From Theobroma cacao (lineage: Eukaryota; Streptophyta; Magnoliopsida; Malvales; Malvaceae): 64,000 bases of DNA. Below are positions 1 through 11,740 of the stretch, one piece after another. The stretch is taken from positions 11,404,762 to 11,468,761 of the forward strand of contig NC_030850.1 of the NCBI RefSeq assembly GCF_000208745.1, given 5' to 3'. Position numbers and translations under genes: made by a program. A model generated the notes under the pieces. That model did no database searches. It was not told the DNA's origin and saw nothing but the letters and a program-made list of their open reading frames with translations. The stretch's first letter is position 1. Each line of letters starts with the position of its first letter.

Positions 1-1420
1 GTCCGCCCATTAACTTCACGTCCTTTATGAAATTCCAAACTTCATGTCCTTTGTCTCAAATCCCATGTGGTGCAGAGAAGGCCCTCGATAGAATTTAAAA
101 AAGGTTTTATGGAGCGTGGCATATAATGGTAGGAATATGCATCTCGTTAATTGAGGTATATTGTGTATTTCACTACGTGCGATGTCGCCAACAATAATTT
201 TTATCTAGTTGTGATTGGTTACCTATTAGATTTATTCTATTTGTTGAAGTCTTAAATTGATTTTAGGTTCGTCTAAAAAATAAAAAACTTGGTTTGCGAT
301 TTTTAGAGTTGAGTTCGGGAGTACGACTATGCACAGGGAAGGATTAGCACTCAGTAATGCTCGTTCTACGAATAGTACCATTCAATCATACGTTATCCTA
401 TTTTAATCTTAACTTTTAATTTTATTCTTATGTTCCTTTAATTATTATTCATTATTTTGTTCTAAATTTTATATATCTTATTTTTTCTTATCCTTTTTTA
501 AATTTATTTATTATTATTGTTATTTTTATCAATGTATGAATAAAATCTTCATCTCGAAGAAATTTTCCAAGATCATCTCAACTCTTTGGTGAAGTCCAAG
601 AATTTCTCCTCACTTAAGAAATTTCTTGAAAAAGCTCATCTCTACAAGTCTCCTCGAGAAGATCCCATCATTGAAAATTGTCACTCATGAATCAAATTTA
701 TTAATAATGCACGTGATGCAATCATGGAGTGATGATATGATTTTCCAATTTTAATTGATGGGGAACAAAAACCTTGTATTGAAAAAATCATAATCCTAAT
801 GCTTTGGAGAAGTCTAGAAGCTTTTTCTCACATAGGGAAATTCTCAAGAGAACTCGTCTCTACAAGCTTCTTGAGAAAATCTCATCATCGGGATTTTCGT
901 ACCCATCCACAAAATAATCAAATCATGTGTGATGCAAAATCATAGATGACGCAAAAAGAATGCACTTATGAATGTAATATTAGATTTTAAACTTTATAAT
1001 TATATATTTAATATTTTGCTGTAATTGAATATCTATTTTTGTTCTTATAATTAGATTTTAGGATATCTATTTTTGAGCCAATAGAATTTTGAAGTATAAG
1101 ATTAGGACTTACCTAACACTTTGGTGAAGATCTTAATTAAATTTCTCATTTAGGAAATTTAATTTGCAAGGGCAACTCTTCACATTCCGGGGGAGATTCC
1201 ATCCTCAAGTTAATTCCAAAATAACTATTCTATTTTTATATTCATAATTTTTTTATTACTTTACCCCATTGTTCTTCTCTTTTCTTTTTATGTAGACCTA
1301 CCTATATTTTATATAGCTAACTATATTATTTTTATTTTATATATGTATTTTTTTATATGTACCTATGCATATTTCATATAGCTAAATATTCTTATTTTAT
1401 TCTTCTTCTTCTTCTTCTTC

Positions 1421-1458
<38 letters not shown>

Positions 1459-1829
1459 TTCTTGAGCCTAAACATTCTAGATAAATTTTCAAGAACATCA
1501 TCCTCTAGATTTTCTTCTTCATAACGTCAACGTCAACTAATTTAAAATATTATGTAGAAATAAAACTAAAAGTTTATTTGTTTTATACAGCTATGTATAT
1601 TACCATATAATATTTTATATAACTAAGTTCTTCATAAGAAAAAAAATCATATTATATATATTAGTGGGAAAAGAACTCAAGAAACTAAATACATAAACAT
1701 AAAACAAATATAAAAACAAAAAAAAAAAAACAAGCAAACAAATAAACATGCAAGCAAAGCCTAATAAACCAAATGATTCAAAATCATACCAAAACATGGA
1801 CTAGGGACTACCCAAGGGACGGGTTCTAC
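1..1829. mobile_element. LTR-like DNA, possibly Tat/Ogre-type Ty3/gypsy, left part
   Basis: No coding potential is visible. Positions 320-400 hold a block (a GGATTAGCAC-type motif followed by TTCTACGAATAGTACC) of the kind I associate with LTRs of plant Tat/Ogre gypsy elements. Between about 540 and 1210 there are three diverged copies of a segment that reads roughly 'tttggtgaag..., gaaatttctt..., gagaagatcccatc', about 250-300 bp apart. The segment stops where the noncoding repeat at 1830 begins and appears to resume at 3255. The class assignment rests on remembered motif resemblance, so it is tentative. Confidence 0.35.
1401..1458. repeat. Compound trinucleotide microsatellite (CTT)n(ATT)n
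   Basis: About seven CTT units (1401-1421) run directly into about twelve ATT units (1422-1458). It lies inside the LTR-like DNA and is a likely length-polymorphic marker. Confidence 0.95.
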
Positions 1830-3254
1830 AATCAGTTAAAATTCTACTATGTAAATATACGTATTGAATAGACAGTATATTAGCAATCAGAGTATCGATC
1901 CCATAGAAAATTGCTCTAAAATTTTACTAAGTACTAAAATTAGAACAAATTAATCTTATCCAAATACTCAAAATTAATTGATTAACTAAAATTTAAACTA
2001 TCAAGAAAAATCAAAATAATAATAACTTGAGTAAATATCAAATTAAACAAGCCTAGGATTAGAATATCCCTCACACCTTATCTAAATCTTACCTCTCTTC
2101 CTTAACTTATTTCAATGGGTTGAATTGCTGACGTAGAGTTCTAAATTATTTATAAGGGTCTCCCGACTCATTTTATAAAAATATCTATTTTAACCAAAAC
2201 ACTATATCCCTATGTGAATTAAAATTAAAGCAGACTCATTAAGTTTAGGCTCTAATCTATCTTCATATGGTCTATAGGTATATCCCTATCGTATACGCAA
2301 ATCAATTAATATGATCATATGCTATCTCAATTTTAGTCTACACTAAACTCCCTTTATCAAGTTTGTTTAGATTCCTAAATCAATTTAATTGGTGACTAAG
2401 CAATTAAAAACACTAAGAACAAATTGAAATAAACAATTCAAATCTCATCGATGATAAGTAAAAAAGAGATTAAAAATTTAAATTACATGTGAGTTCAATT
2501 GCAATCCTAGAAAAAAAAAATTAGCTACTCATGATCGCAAAGAAAAATAACATTATATAAATTTTAACCATTGAGAGTAACAAGAAAAATAAAAGCCAAG
2601 GAAGAAAACAAAAAAAATATTTGCCCGTCTTGATCTCCAAGTTTCAACCTCAACTTCTAGCTTCTTGAATCTCCAAAAGTTGTCTACCCTAATGTTCTTA
2701 AAATATCCTATTTATACTAATAAACTTAACCTATAGTTTCCTAAGTTGACCTATGGTTTAATTAGGCTTAAAAGTGTAATGAGAGGCCCAAAAAAAATCA
2801 ATTGTCAATCTTTAAAAATTTTCATCCCGGCACAACACGTCTAATCATTTTTCAACTCGATTTTCTCTATCTTCGAGGCAGAACTGGGTAAAGTAATCTT
2901 CATAAAAGTTGTAACTCTGTCTCTTAGCTTTCTAATGGTCTAGAATCACATCATTTGGAGTTCCGTAGCGCAAGTTATGGCAAAAACACTTAAGCATATG
3001 CAAACAGACTTTTGGGCCTTTCAACACTTTACTTTTCAAAAGTAAGTCCAATTCCTTTAGTTCATACGAAAAATACAAAAACTAATAATTATAACCAAAT
3101 TAAAAGAAATAACATAAAATTAAAATAACTCACTTAAAAATAAACTAATTATAAAAATAACTAAAAATAAGTAAATTATAATTAAAAATTGAGAACTTAG
3201 CTAATATTTCACAACAAAATTGGACTAAAATAATTCTATAAAATAGAATTATCA
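1830..3254 (+). repeat. ~1.4 kb noncoding interspersed repeat, copy 1
   Basis: This copy shares long stretches with 11741-13165 and is more distantly related to 6765-8280. The left end carries a conserved block near 1845-1910 (TATACGTAT..., then ATCGATCCCATAGA). The right end carries a short palindrome, AATTCTAT-aaa-ATAGAATT, at about 3232-3251, followed by TTATCA. There is no ORF of note. TCTAC occurs on both sides (1825-1829 and 3255-3259) and may be a target-site duplication. The class is not established: a terminal hairpin is compatible with a Helitron-type end, but no CTRR terminus is evident. Confidence 0.7.
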
Positions 3255-4479
3255 TCTACGAACAAGATCTGCACTTCTCTTTCAGTCCATTTCATTGACC
3301 AAGCCCAACATGGGCAAGGACCATCTTCAGATCTACTTAATGTAAGCCTAAAATGACAGCTCACCTAGTTTCAAGCCCACAAGCAACTTCTCTTTACTCT
3401 TCTAAACGATGTCGCTTAGCACCTTAAACTCCCCGTAGCCCTAGGTACAAAAGCTTCATTTTCTCTCTCTCTTTCTCTCCTCATTCCTCTCATTGATTTT
3501 CTCTCTATACTCGAACGACCCTTTCCCCCTTCTCTTTTCAAGATTTAACCAAAATCCTAACCCCTTTTAACAACCATTGCTCCACCACTTTACTAATGTT
3601 GCACAACCCCTTTCTCTCTCATTTCCTCTCCCGTTTCTCACCCTTTAATCTTTTCCTTACTTTATTACTTTTGAAACCCTAAAACACAATCACATCCATT
3701 TCCTTAAAGCATTTGTTTTTGCTACATTTTTTTTTTTTTGGTTTTCTTGAAGATTTTTATGATAAGGTTAGTTGTTGGAAAAGAAAAAAACTAAGGTTTT
3801 TGTTTTCTTTTTCTTTTGTTAGGTTTCCTAATTTTTTTAAATATTGTTTTTTAGGGTTTTCTTCCTTTTTCTAGATCTCTCTCTTAGGTTTTTTCTAGGT
3901 TTTTTCCCCTTCACCTCCAAATACCTTTATTTTTCTTTTATTTATAAGTTGGGAGGAAGATTTTGAAAATATTCCTCCCATGCCTACTACCATTGGCAGT
4001 GACCTTGGATGCTACCAATGGCAGCATACTCCGGTTTGGTAGCTCACTAGCAAACCTTTGTTTTTTTCCAGAAAACTTACTTTTTCCTATAATTTGGAAA
4101 AGGTAAAATGACAAGAGTTTTTTACCCTTGCTTGAAAATGGTTAGGTCTTTCTTGAGGAGAAGAGAAGGTTGTCATGGAACCTAGTTAAGTTGGCTATCA
4201 TGGAAGTCAGTTAAGCCGACTAGTATGGTAGTGGGGTCATATTCTTCTTTTTTTTTGTTAAGATTTATGGGCTTTGGAATTTGAGAAGTAAAAAATGGAT
4301 CCATTTAACAATGAAAATGGTCTTTGGGCTTTTAAAGCCCAAAAGAGCCCCGAGTTTGAGTTGGGCTCAATCATAGCCCATAATCAAGCTAATAAAAAAA
4401 AATTAAAATTAAAATAAATTAAAACAAAGTAAAATAAATGAATGCTTAAAATTGATTCAGACAAAATGAGGCGTGTACA
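3255..4479. mobile_element. LTR-like DNA, right part
   Basis: This is AT-rich DNA with long pyrimidine tracts and no ORF. It ends in an A-rich stretch followed by GGCGTGTACA (4470-4479), which resembles the terminal ...GTGTCTACA seen in Tat/Ogre-type LTRs. It is probably the continuation of 1-1829 interrupted by the repeat at 1830-3254. Immediately after 4479 the sequence becomes LINE-like. Confidence 0.35.
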
Positions 4480-4869
4480 GTGTAACTAATGGAATTTGGA
4501 AGGTTGGGTATTATTGATTTTCAATTAAAAAATAGAGCATTGTTGAAGAAATGGATCTAGTGGTATCAAAATGAACATAATAGTCTATGGAAATAGGTTA
4601 TTGCCGAGAAAAATGGAAGGGACTCAACCTTTATGCTCCATTGCCCTTGGATTTATTAAAAACACCTCAACAATATGAAGAAATATCGTTAACCCCATTT
4701 GCCCCTCAAATAGATTCTTTCCTTATATTTCTTCCAATATAAGCTTTGCTGTTGGTGATGGTAGCAAAATTCTCTTTTGGATTGATGAATGGATCCAAGT
4801 AGTGGTCTTAAATCTTGGTTTCCAAGGATTTTTGTGCCTATAGTAAATAAGTCAAGGAAGATTAAGGAT
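4480..4869 (+). pseudogene. LINE (non-LTR retrotransposon) reverse-transcriptase C-terminal region, segment 1
   Basis: Conceptual translation in shifting frames gives phrases typical of the region after the RT domain of plant L1-like elements: an 'LKNRALLKKWIW' block (about 4525-4560), a 'LWK.VIAEKNG' block, and 'GDGSKILFWIDEW' (about 4752-4792). It has several stops and frameshifts. The reading continues at 11539 after the copia insertion, where the 'DFGAWVDNTW' block follows as expected for a zf-RVT-containing LINE. It is non-functional. Confidence 0.65.
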
Positions 4870-5105
4870 TTTAATGAAGATCACAATCATAAGAAGATTA
4901 CTTAATTTTTTACTATCCTCTCCCATATCTCCTTTATTGACATGTATATATCCTTAATTGATATGATATGTATGATATATTTTAAGAAATAAGATTGATT
5001 TTAGGATATCCTTTGGGAATAATCAACCAAACTCAACCAAACTATTGTATAAATACAGGTATTAACTAATCAATGAAATATAACAAAGAGTTATCTTACT
5101 CTTTA
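4870..5105 (+). repeat. 5' LTR of the 4870-11538 copia
   Basis: Matches 11311-11538 along its length with scattered substitutions and small indels. A TATAAATA-like box (about 5047-5054) falls where an LTR promoter would be. The first bases read TTTAATG rather than the TGTAATG of the 3' copy. Confidence 0.85.
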
Positions 5106-5117
5106 TGGTATCAGAGC
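5106..5117 (+). other. Primer-binding site (initiator tRNA-Met type)
   Basis: TGGTATCAGAGC directly follows the LTR. This is the standard plant copia PBS complementary to the 3' end of tRNA-iMet. Confidence 0.9.
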
Positions 5118-5284
5118 AAGGTACAAAAATCTTAGCTCCCTTTTTCTTTTTTAAGTCATCGTAAAGAATGAAACAAATCAAGTTCATGTAAGCCTGGTAC
5201 CATATACGAATGCATCACACAACATCATAATTGGTACTAAGTCCCCATACTTTTTACATTTATCAGATCATCTTGGCTTAACTT

Positions 5285-6764
5285 TTGTTACACAACCTCT
5301 TAATGAGAATGATAAAAATTACTTGACCTAGAGACGCAACTTTCTGAATGCACTACAATCCAAGAACAAGGCAGGATTTATGGATGGGACCATAGTCCAA
5401 CTGGATGTCAATTCTTGGGATTATGAGTCATGGGTTTAATGCAATGCTACTATATTTTCCTGGTTAACAAATGCACTTGCAAAGAGATTCAAAATAGCAG
5501 GGCTCATGTGGATACAGCTTATAAGGTTTGGACAAATCTGTAAGAGAGGTTCACACAAAGAATAGCTCCACGTATTTATGAGTTGAGGCTTGCGATTGCA
5601 CTATTGCAATAAGAAAACTCATCAATTTTGTCCTATTACGATAAGCTTAAAATTGTTTGTAGTGAATTATAAGCTTTTAATCTTAAACCTGTGTGTACAT
5701 GTGGTTGCACGTGTGGAGCTGCGAGGAAAATAAAGGGTGTGTGAGAGTAGAGAAAGTATTTGATTTTCTAATGGGATTAGATGATACCTTCAGCATGGTG
5801 AGGTCTCAAATACTTAGTGTTAATCCACTGCCTAGTTTGGAGAGAGCATATTCCATCGATGCGTAGGAGGACAAGCAGAAACAAATAGTTGCAAGTTGAG
5901 TCCTAATTGTTGAAGGCATTGTGTTTTTGGTGGGTCAACTGTCTAGAGGTCAAGTAATGACATCGGAGCAAGTTGTTGCAAGCAACAAAGGAAACCAAAA
6001 TTGATGTTTTGAGGAGAAAACCAAACTAGTGCATTGTACTCTCTGCGGGAAATCAAGGCATACAAGAGAGCAATGTTTCAAAATTATCGACTACCCAAAA
6101 AATTGGAATAGTCAATCATTTGATTATAGTAGAAGTTGAGGAAGGAAACACATGACTAAACATGCGACTGGTTTAGATCAGAGTAGCAACAGTTCAGCTC
6201 TTGTTGCCACAACTAGCAATATAGGATATTCAGTCTCAAGCCCAAGAATAAAGGCGCAGCAATAGCAAAGTCTTCAGGTGCTTGCTGTGTTAGGTGTGGG
6301 TAGTGCACCAAGCCTTTAATCAGCATCACAAGCCAGAGGAACTACAACCAATATCGCCAATCAGCTTGTGGGTAAGAAAGAGAGACACAATGACCCATGG
6401 GTCATAGATAATGGGGCCACAAACCACGTAGCAAAGTAATTGGGCTTTCTCACTAATGTTATGCACAAGCCTAAGTTTCCTCCAATCTAAATACCTAATG
6501 GAGAATTGGTCCCTACATAAGCTTTGGGCCATATTAATTTAAATAAGCCATTGGTCTTGGACAAAGTCCTTGGGATCTTAAGTTTTAATTTTAATTTGTT
6601 ATTTGTTAGCAAATTAACCAAGGATTTGAATTGTGTACTCATGTTTTGGCATGAATTTTCTATTATACAGGACTTAACTTCGAGGAGGGCGATTGGAGTG
6701 GGTAGGGTACGTGATGGACTCTACAACTTGGAACTAATAACAGAGGGTAAATGTTGTTCAATTT
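5285..6764 (+). pseudogene. Copia gag and protease, broken
   Basis: A UBN2-type Gag can be followed with interruptions ('NALQSKNKAGFMDGTI' near 5345-5392). A zinc knuckle of the form C-x2-C-x4-H-x4-C ('CTLCGKSRHTREQC', about 6036-6077) lies further on. The protease site reads 'WVIDNGATNH' (about 6397-6426), with Asn in the place of the usual Ser/Thr next to the catalytic Asp. A region leading to the GAG-pre-integrase domain ('GVGRVRDGLYNLEL') runs until about 6750, where repeat copy 2 interrupts it. Many in-frame stops make it non-functional. Confidence 0.75.
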
Positions 6765-8280
6765 TTTACCCACGCAAGTATACGTATCGTAAAGATAATA
6801 TATAGATGAGTAAAGTGTCGATCCCATAGAGAATTGAATTACTTCTTACTGTTAACTACTAAAATTGTAACACCTTAATCTTATCCAAACAATTAAATTT
6901 AAAATTATTAAAAAGAAAAATTAAACTAATAAACTGAAACTAAAATTAAATAGTAAATTTGTTTTATAAAACTCACTTAACTACTAGACCTAAGATTATA
7001 ATGTCCCTTAATACTTCATCTGATTATTGTCTGTCTCTCTTAACTTAGCTTCATGGATTAAGTTGCTAAGCTAGAGTCCTAAATTATTTACAAGTTTCAG
7101 TCAAGTTTCTCATAAAAATACCTCTCTCAATTAATTTACTATATGCCTATGCAAATTTTATTGAAGAAAGATTCATTAAGTTCGTGCTCCAATTTAAGCT
7201 ACGTATGGCTGATAGGTGTATGTCTACCTTACATGCTAATCAAATCACCTAATCAACTAAGTGTATTTGATCATACACTATTCTATTCAAGGTTTACTTA
7301 AATCTCCTTCGTCATAGTTTAACGTAGGTTTCCAATTCAATCTAATTGGTAGCCAGTCAATCAGAAGCATTAAGAACATAATAAAATAAACAACTTATAT
7401 CCATCAAACATAGGTAAAAGAGAGATAAATAATTCAGACTACATATTGAGTTTAATCATAATATTAGATAAAAAGTTTAGTTTCCTATCAAGTTACACAT
7501 CATTATTGAATAAAGTTTAAACATTAAAAACAAACTAAGAAAAATAAGAAAATAAAAAAGATAGAAAAACCCAAGAATTGTATTCTTGATCTCCAAATCT
7601 CCTTGAATCCTTCAAATTCTTCTTAATTTCAATAACTTTGTGGCTTGACTCTCAGCTATTAATTTGGTGTTTTGTTCCCTTTTCAAAGTTCTCCAAAAAT
7701 TTGTTTTTATAGGGTTTTGAAGTTAGGCTAAGTTGGCTGAAGAGAGAAGTCAATTCAAATCAGGATTTCCTCATCATACTACATGGTCGCAACCTTGCCT
7801 AATTAATTAACAGAAATCGTAATTGCTCTAGGATAATTACAGTGTGTTAACTTCAACAAGATTTTTGACCACCTTCCATGTCGAACTAGATGAAATAGTA
7901 AACATAAAAGTTGTATATTTTTCTCTTATCTTTCCAATGGTCTAAGAATCACTTCATTTGAAGCTTTGTAAAGAAAGCTATGGCCAAAATACCAAAATAT
8001 GTGCAGTGCAAGTCTACACCTTGAAATTGCTCTCTTTATTTCACTAAAATTCTTCTTTCCTCAAACACCTATAAAAGCACAAATAAATCAGTAACAACCT
8101 ATCTTAATCACATTAACACCAATTTAAGTATAAAATTAACTATGATTAGAGTGACTCACGTAAATTAACTAATTTAAAATAATTAAATAAAACCTACTAA
8201 TTTATATACATTACTACAATAACTACGATAAATTATTATCAAAATTAAGCCCAAATAACTCTATATCATAGAGTTATTAG
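6765..8280 (+). repeat. ~1.5 kb noncoding interspersed repeat, copy 2, nested in copia
   Basis: It starts with the family's conserved left block (ACGCAAGTATACGTATCG, 6771-6788, then TCGATCCCATAGAGAATTG) and ends with the palindrome AACTCTAT-atc-ATAGAGTT (about 8259-8277). It interrupts the copia GAG-pre-integrase region, whose 'MWHWRLGH' block comes just after it. It is more diverged than copies 1 and 3 are from each other. It is 3' of the protease and 5' of the integrase core, so the insertion alone would have killed the element. Confidence 0.75.
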
Positions 8281-9110
8281 CAAGGCACTGATGGCAAGCA
8301 CTACAAGGCACTCGGAGATGTGGCATTGGAGATTAGGACATTTGTTAGTGAACTACCTATCCTTTGTTGGGGATTTCTTTATTAATGTTAGGGAAAATAA
8401 ATTTTGTTATACTTGTTGTAGAGCGCGACAACATTGTTTTCCTTTTCCTATCAATACTCATGAATCTAGTTGAAAATTTGAACTTATCCATTGAGATATT
8501 TGGGGATATTATTAAACTCCATCATTATATATAGCTTTTTATTTTTAACCGTTGTTGATGATTACAATCAGGCCATTTATTGTATTTGATGAAGTATAAG
8601 TCAGAAACATGTGATTATTTACTACATTTTCACCAATGGATACATACTCAGTTTGATACATAGGTGAAAATTGTGCATTCAGACAATGGGTTAGAATTCA
8701 AACATAGTGATTTACTTACCTACTATAATGAGAATGGAATTAAGTGCCAAACAAGTTGCACGAGCACTATGGTTTTAGGCACATCTACCCATAAAATTTT
8801 AGGGTTAATATGTCTTGACACCGCATACTTAATCAACAGGATGCCACTGTTAGTTTTAAAGAATAAAACCCTATCCGAAATCTTGTTTGGAAGATCACCA
8901 ACTTACTAACATTTCAGGACTGTTGGTTGCTTATGTTATGGACTCATCACCAATAAGTCACACAATAAATTTGCACCCCACTTTAAACTAGGTATTTTCT
9001 TGGGCTATCCACACAGACAGAAGGGCTATCGCATATTCAACATTAAAGATAAGAAAATTTATACTTCACGTGATGTGTAATTTTTTGAGAATATTTTTCC
9101 TAGTGCGCTG
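8281..9110 (+). pseudogene. Copia integrase, broken
   Basis: Recognisable blocks are: GAG-pre-integrase 'MWHWRLGH' (8321-8344); a remnant of the Cys pair of the zinc domain ('CYTCC'); the integrase core 'VHSDNGLEF' with a catalytic Asp (about 8674-8700); and the 'GLICLDTAYLINRMP' and 'LFGRSPTY' blocks (to 8907). A C-terminal piece, 'FKLGIFLGYPHRQKGYRIF', follows. A deletion removes part of the core between 'SCTSTMV' and 'TSTHKI', so the third acidic residue is missing. Confidence 0.75.
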
Positions 9111-9789
9111 ACCGAAGGAAGTAATGGAATTGATGAGTTTTTAACGACTCACATACTAGCATCTTGGATAGCAATACATCATAATAGATAGGTTCGTGCT
9201 TTTGATGAATCATTCATGGGTCCATATCTGAGCCCATTTGATAAATTAACACGAGGATCCAGCATGGTCGGGTCAAACGGAGACAATGGGCCTTGTGTTG
9301 AAATTGAGTAATGCGAGTCATGTGATGCAACTACATCTGGCCAGTCAAGTGATGTAGATAGGCTAGACAAGATTGGGCCACATCATTCCTCAAGTAATGA
9401 AGGGTGTACCTTTGATGCAAATGCATCATTTTGGCAACAAATAGAGCAAAAGATTGACAATGGAAGAATTTTGCCACAAATTGTCTCTTAATTTAACCGA
9501 CAGACAGTAATGACTGTTGAGACAGAACTAGGTATTGCTCTCGGTACTACTGTGACAATAGATTTTTCAATGGTGACAGGAAAGAGAGCTCGTCAGACTT
9601 TGTGAAAATTGGCAGACTATGATTTCACCTTGCCACCTTTTCTCACACCATCCTTTCCCACGTACACTTCCACACCTACAGCCAACTCTACGGTATATCC
9701 TCTTTCACTATTTATCTCTTATTCTTGATTTACACATGATCACAATGCTTTTTTGGTGGCCATTTTTTCCATTAATGAGCTAACTAATT

Positions 9790-11298
9790 TTTATTAGGTA
9801 GTGAAACACGCTCATTGGTGGGACGCATGGCAAAGGAATATTTAGCCTTGGAAGAAACTAAAACATGGGTCTTGAGTAAGTTGCCACTTGGAAAACAAGT
9901 AATTAATTCTAAATGGGTGTTCAAAATTAAGTACAACCCAGATTGAACTGTGGAATGATATAAGGCTCATCTAGTTGTTGAAGGCTACACTTTGATAAAA
10001 AAGGTAGACTTTCATGAAACTTTCGCACCAATGGCCAAATTGGTGACAATTAGGTGCTTGCTTGCAATGGCTTTAGTACAAAATTAGGAATTACAACAAC
10101 TAGATGTCAACAATGCATTTCTCGATAGGGACCTAAATGAGGAAGTTTATATGAAGATTCCATAAAGATTGGCCTAAAATAGGGAGTAACGTGTTTGTAA
10201 GTAGTAGAAATCTCTATATGGTTTTAAACAAGTCTTGAGAAATTAGTATCAGACATTTACTACAACCTTGTTAGCCATTGGATTTTGTCAATCTAGTGCA
10301 GATCACTCACTTTTCTTATTTCATTGAGGGACATCCTTTATTACTATTTTGATATATGTAGATGATGTGATAGTCACAGGAAATGATCCAAAATCCATTG
10401 TTAAATTAAAGTGTTATTGGGACAAGAAGTTTCGCATCAAAGATCTTGGGATTGAAATATTTTCTAGCATAAAAGTTGCTCGTTCCTCTTTGGCATAGTT
10501 TTGAGCCAAGGTAAGTATGCATTGGATATTTTGTTCGAATGTGGTTTGATGGGCAGTAAGCTTTTATCCTTTCCAATGGACCAACATCACAAGCTTGCAT
10601 ATCATATTGGGCCTCTTTGTTCTGACCTTGGACTTTATCAATGACTTGTTGGGCATCTATTTTATGTCACCATCACAAGGTCGGATATCAGTTATGCTGT
10701 ACACATATTGAGTCAGTTTATGCCCAATCCTCGGCAACCACACTTAGATGTAGTTTTCGTGTGCTTTGGTATCTCAAAAATGCTCCAGGTCAAGGATTTT
10801 TGTTACCTTCCAATATATCATTGTCTCTTCAGGCATAATGTGATGCAAATTGGGCAGTATGCCCTACCACCCACCGGTCTATTATTGGTTACATTATATT
10901 CCTTTGGTCATCACTGATTTAAGAATGATCCAAGAAATAGATAGTTGTTTCACGCTCATCTACAAAAGTAGAGAATAGAGCCATGGCCACTACTTCTAGT
11001 GAAGTTATTTGGTTAATAAGATTATTGCGAGACCAACAAGTGCCTTGTTCTAATCCAATACCACTTTTTTGTGATAATTAAGCTACCATCCACATAACAT
11101 CAAATCCGGTGTTCCATAAACGTACAAAACACATAAAATTGATTGTCACTTCATTCACCAACATATTCAGTATCAAACTTTGATTCCTCAATCCATCACT
11201 TCAAAATTTCAATTGACAAATATTTTTGCTAAGGTGCTTGAGCGAGACCATTTTCATGAGTTACTTGGCAAGTTAGGTGTTTCAACTCTCCACACTCC
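9790..11298 (+). pseudogene. Copia reverse transcriptase and RNase H, broken
   Basis: RT blocks are readable in shifting frames: 'QVINSKWVFKIKY' (about 9896-9934), 'FHETFAPMAKLVTIR' (about 10011-10055), 'QQLDVNNAFL' (about 10095-10124) and the catalytic 'IYVDDVIVTGND' (about 10354-10389), so the YVDD motif itself is intact. RNase H follows in fragments, including the segment around 11000-11200 that normally carries the 'DN..A.....NP..H.RTKHI' signature. Frameshifts and stops are frequent. Confidence 0.75.
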
Positions 11299-11310
11299 AA
11301 CTTGAGGGGA
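11299..11310 (+). other. Polypurine tract of the plus-strand copia
   Basis: AACTTGAGGGGA immediately precedes the 3' LTR start (TGTAATG at 11311). This is the usual position and composition for plus-strand priming. Confidence 0.85.
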
Positions 11311-11538
11311 TGTAATGAAGATCATGATCACAATCACAAGAAGATTACTTACTTTTCCTCTATCCTCTCCCATATCTCTTTAATTGATATGTATATATCC
11401 TTAACTGATATGATAGGTATGATAAGCTTGCTTCCAGGATATCTTTTGGGAATAGTCAACCAAACTCAACCCAACTCTTGTATAAATTCAGGTATTAACC
11501 AATCAATGAAATATAATAAAGATTTATCTTACTGTTTA
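11311..11538 (+). repeat. 3' LTR of the 4870-11538 copia
   Basis: Begins TGTAATGAAG and ends near TTACTGTTTA. It is collinear with 4870-5105. Copia LTRs normally end CA, so the right edge is probably mutated or a few bases off. Confidence 0.85.
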
Positions 11539-11740
11539 GACTTTGGAGCATGGGTGGATAACACATGGTAGTGGAAAATCCAATTAAGAAGAAGATTATT
11601 TGATTAGGAGGTGTTCCAATGGAACCAATTGCATAAAATCCTCACAAAATTCTTCCTTGGAAGGGATTTCCAAGATAGAATGATATGGAAAGGATTACCA
11701 AGTGGCAACTATTTTGCTAAGTCCTTTTGTAGGACACGTA
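11539..11740 (+). pseudogene. LINE RT C-terminal region, segment 2
   Basis: Continues the LINE reading broken at 4869. 'DFGAWVDNTW' begins within a few bases of the LTR end, followed by 'IQLRRRLFD' and 'WEVFQWNQLHKIL', then 'DRMIWKGLPSGNYFAKSF'. These are the familiar blocks before the zf-RVT domain. The next interruption is repeat copy 3. Confidence 0.65.

Larger units (their letters stand above)
4870..11538 (+). mobile_element. Ty1/copia LTR retrotransposon, complete in outline but dead
   Basis: Two LTRs of about 230 bp, a PBS, gag, protease, integrase, RT, RNase H and a PPT occur in the order PR-INT-RT-RH that defines copia. Every coding segment has stops or frameshifts. It is inserted in a LINE, whose reading resumes on the far side, and it carries repeat copy 2 inside its own integrase region. 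No clean target-site duplication could be seen at the LTR edges, so the boundaries may be off by a few bases. Confidence 0.85.

Noticed and set aside
1615..1797. A 60-codon hydrophobic minus-strand ORF suggesting a small membrane peptide
   Set aside because: It lies over A-rich low-complexity sequence within LTR-like DNA; the hydrophobicity comes from TTT/TTA codons.
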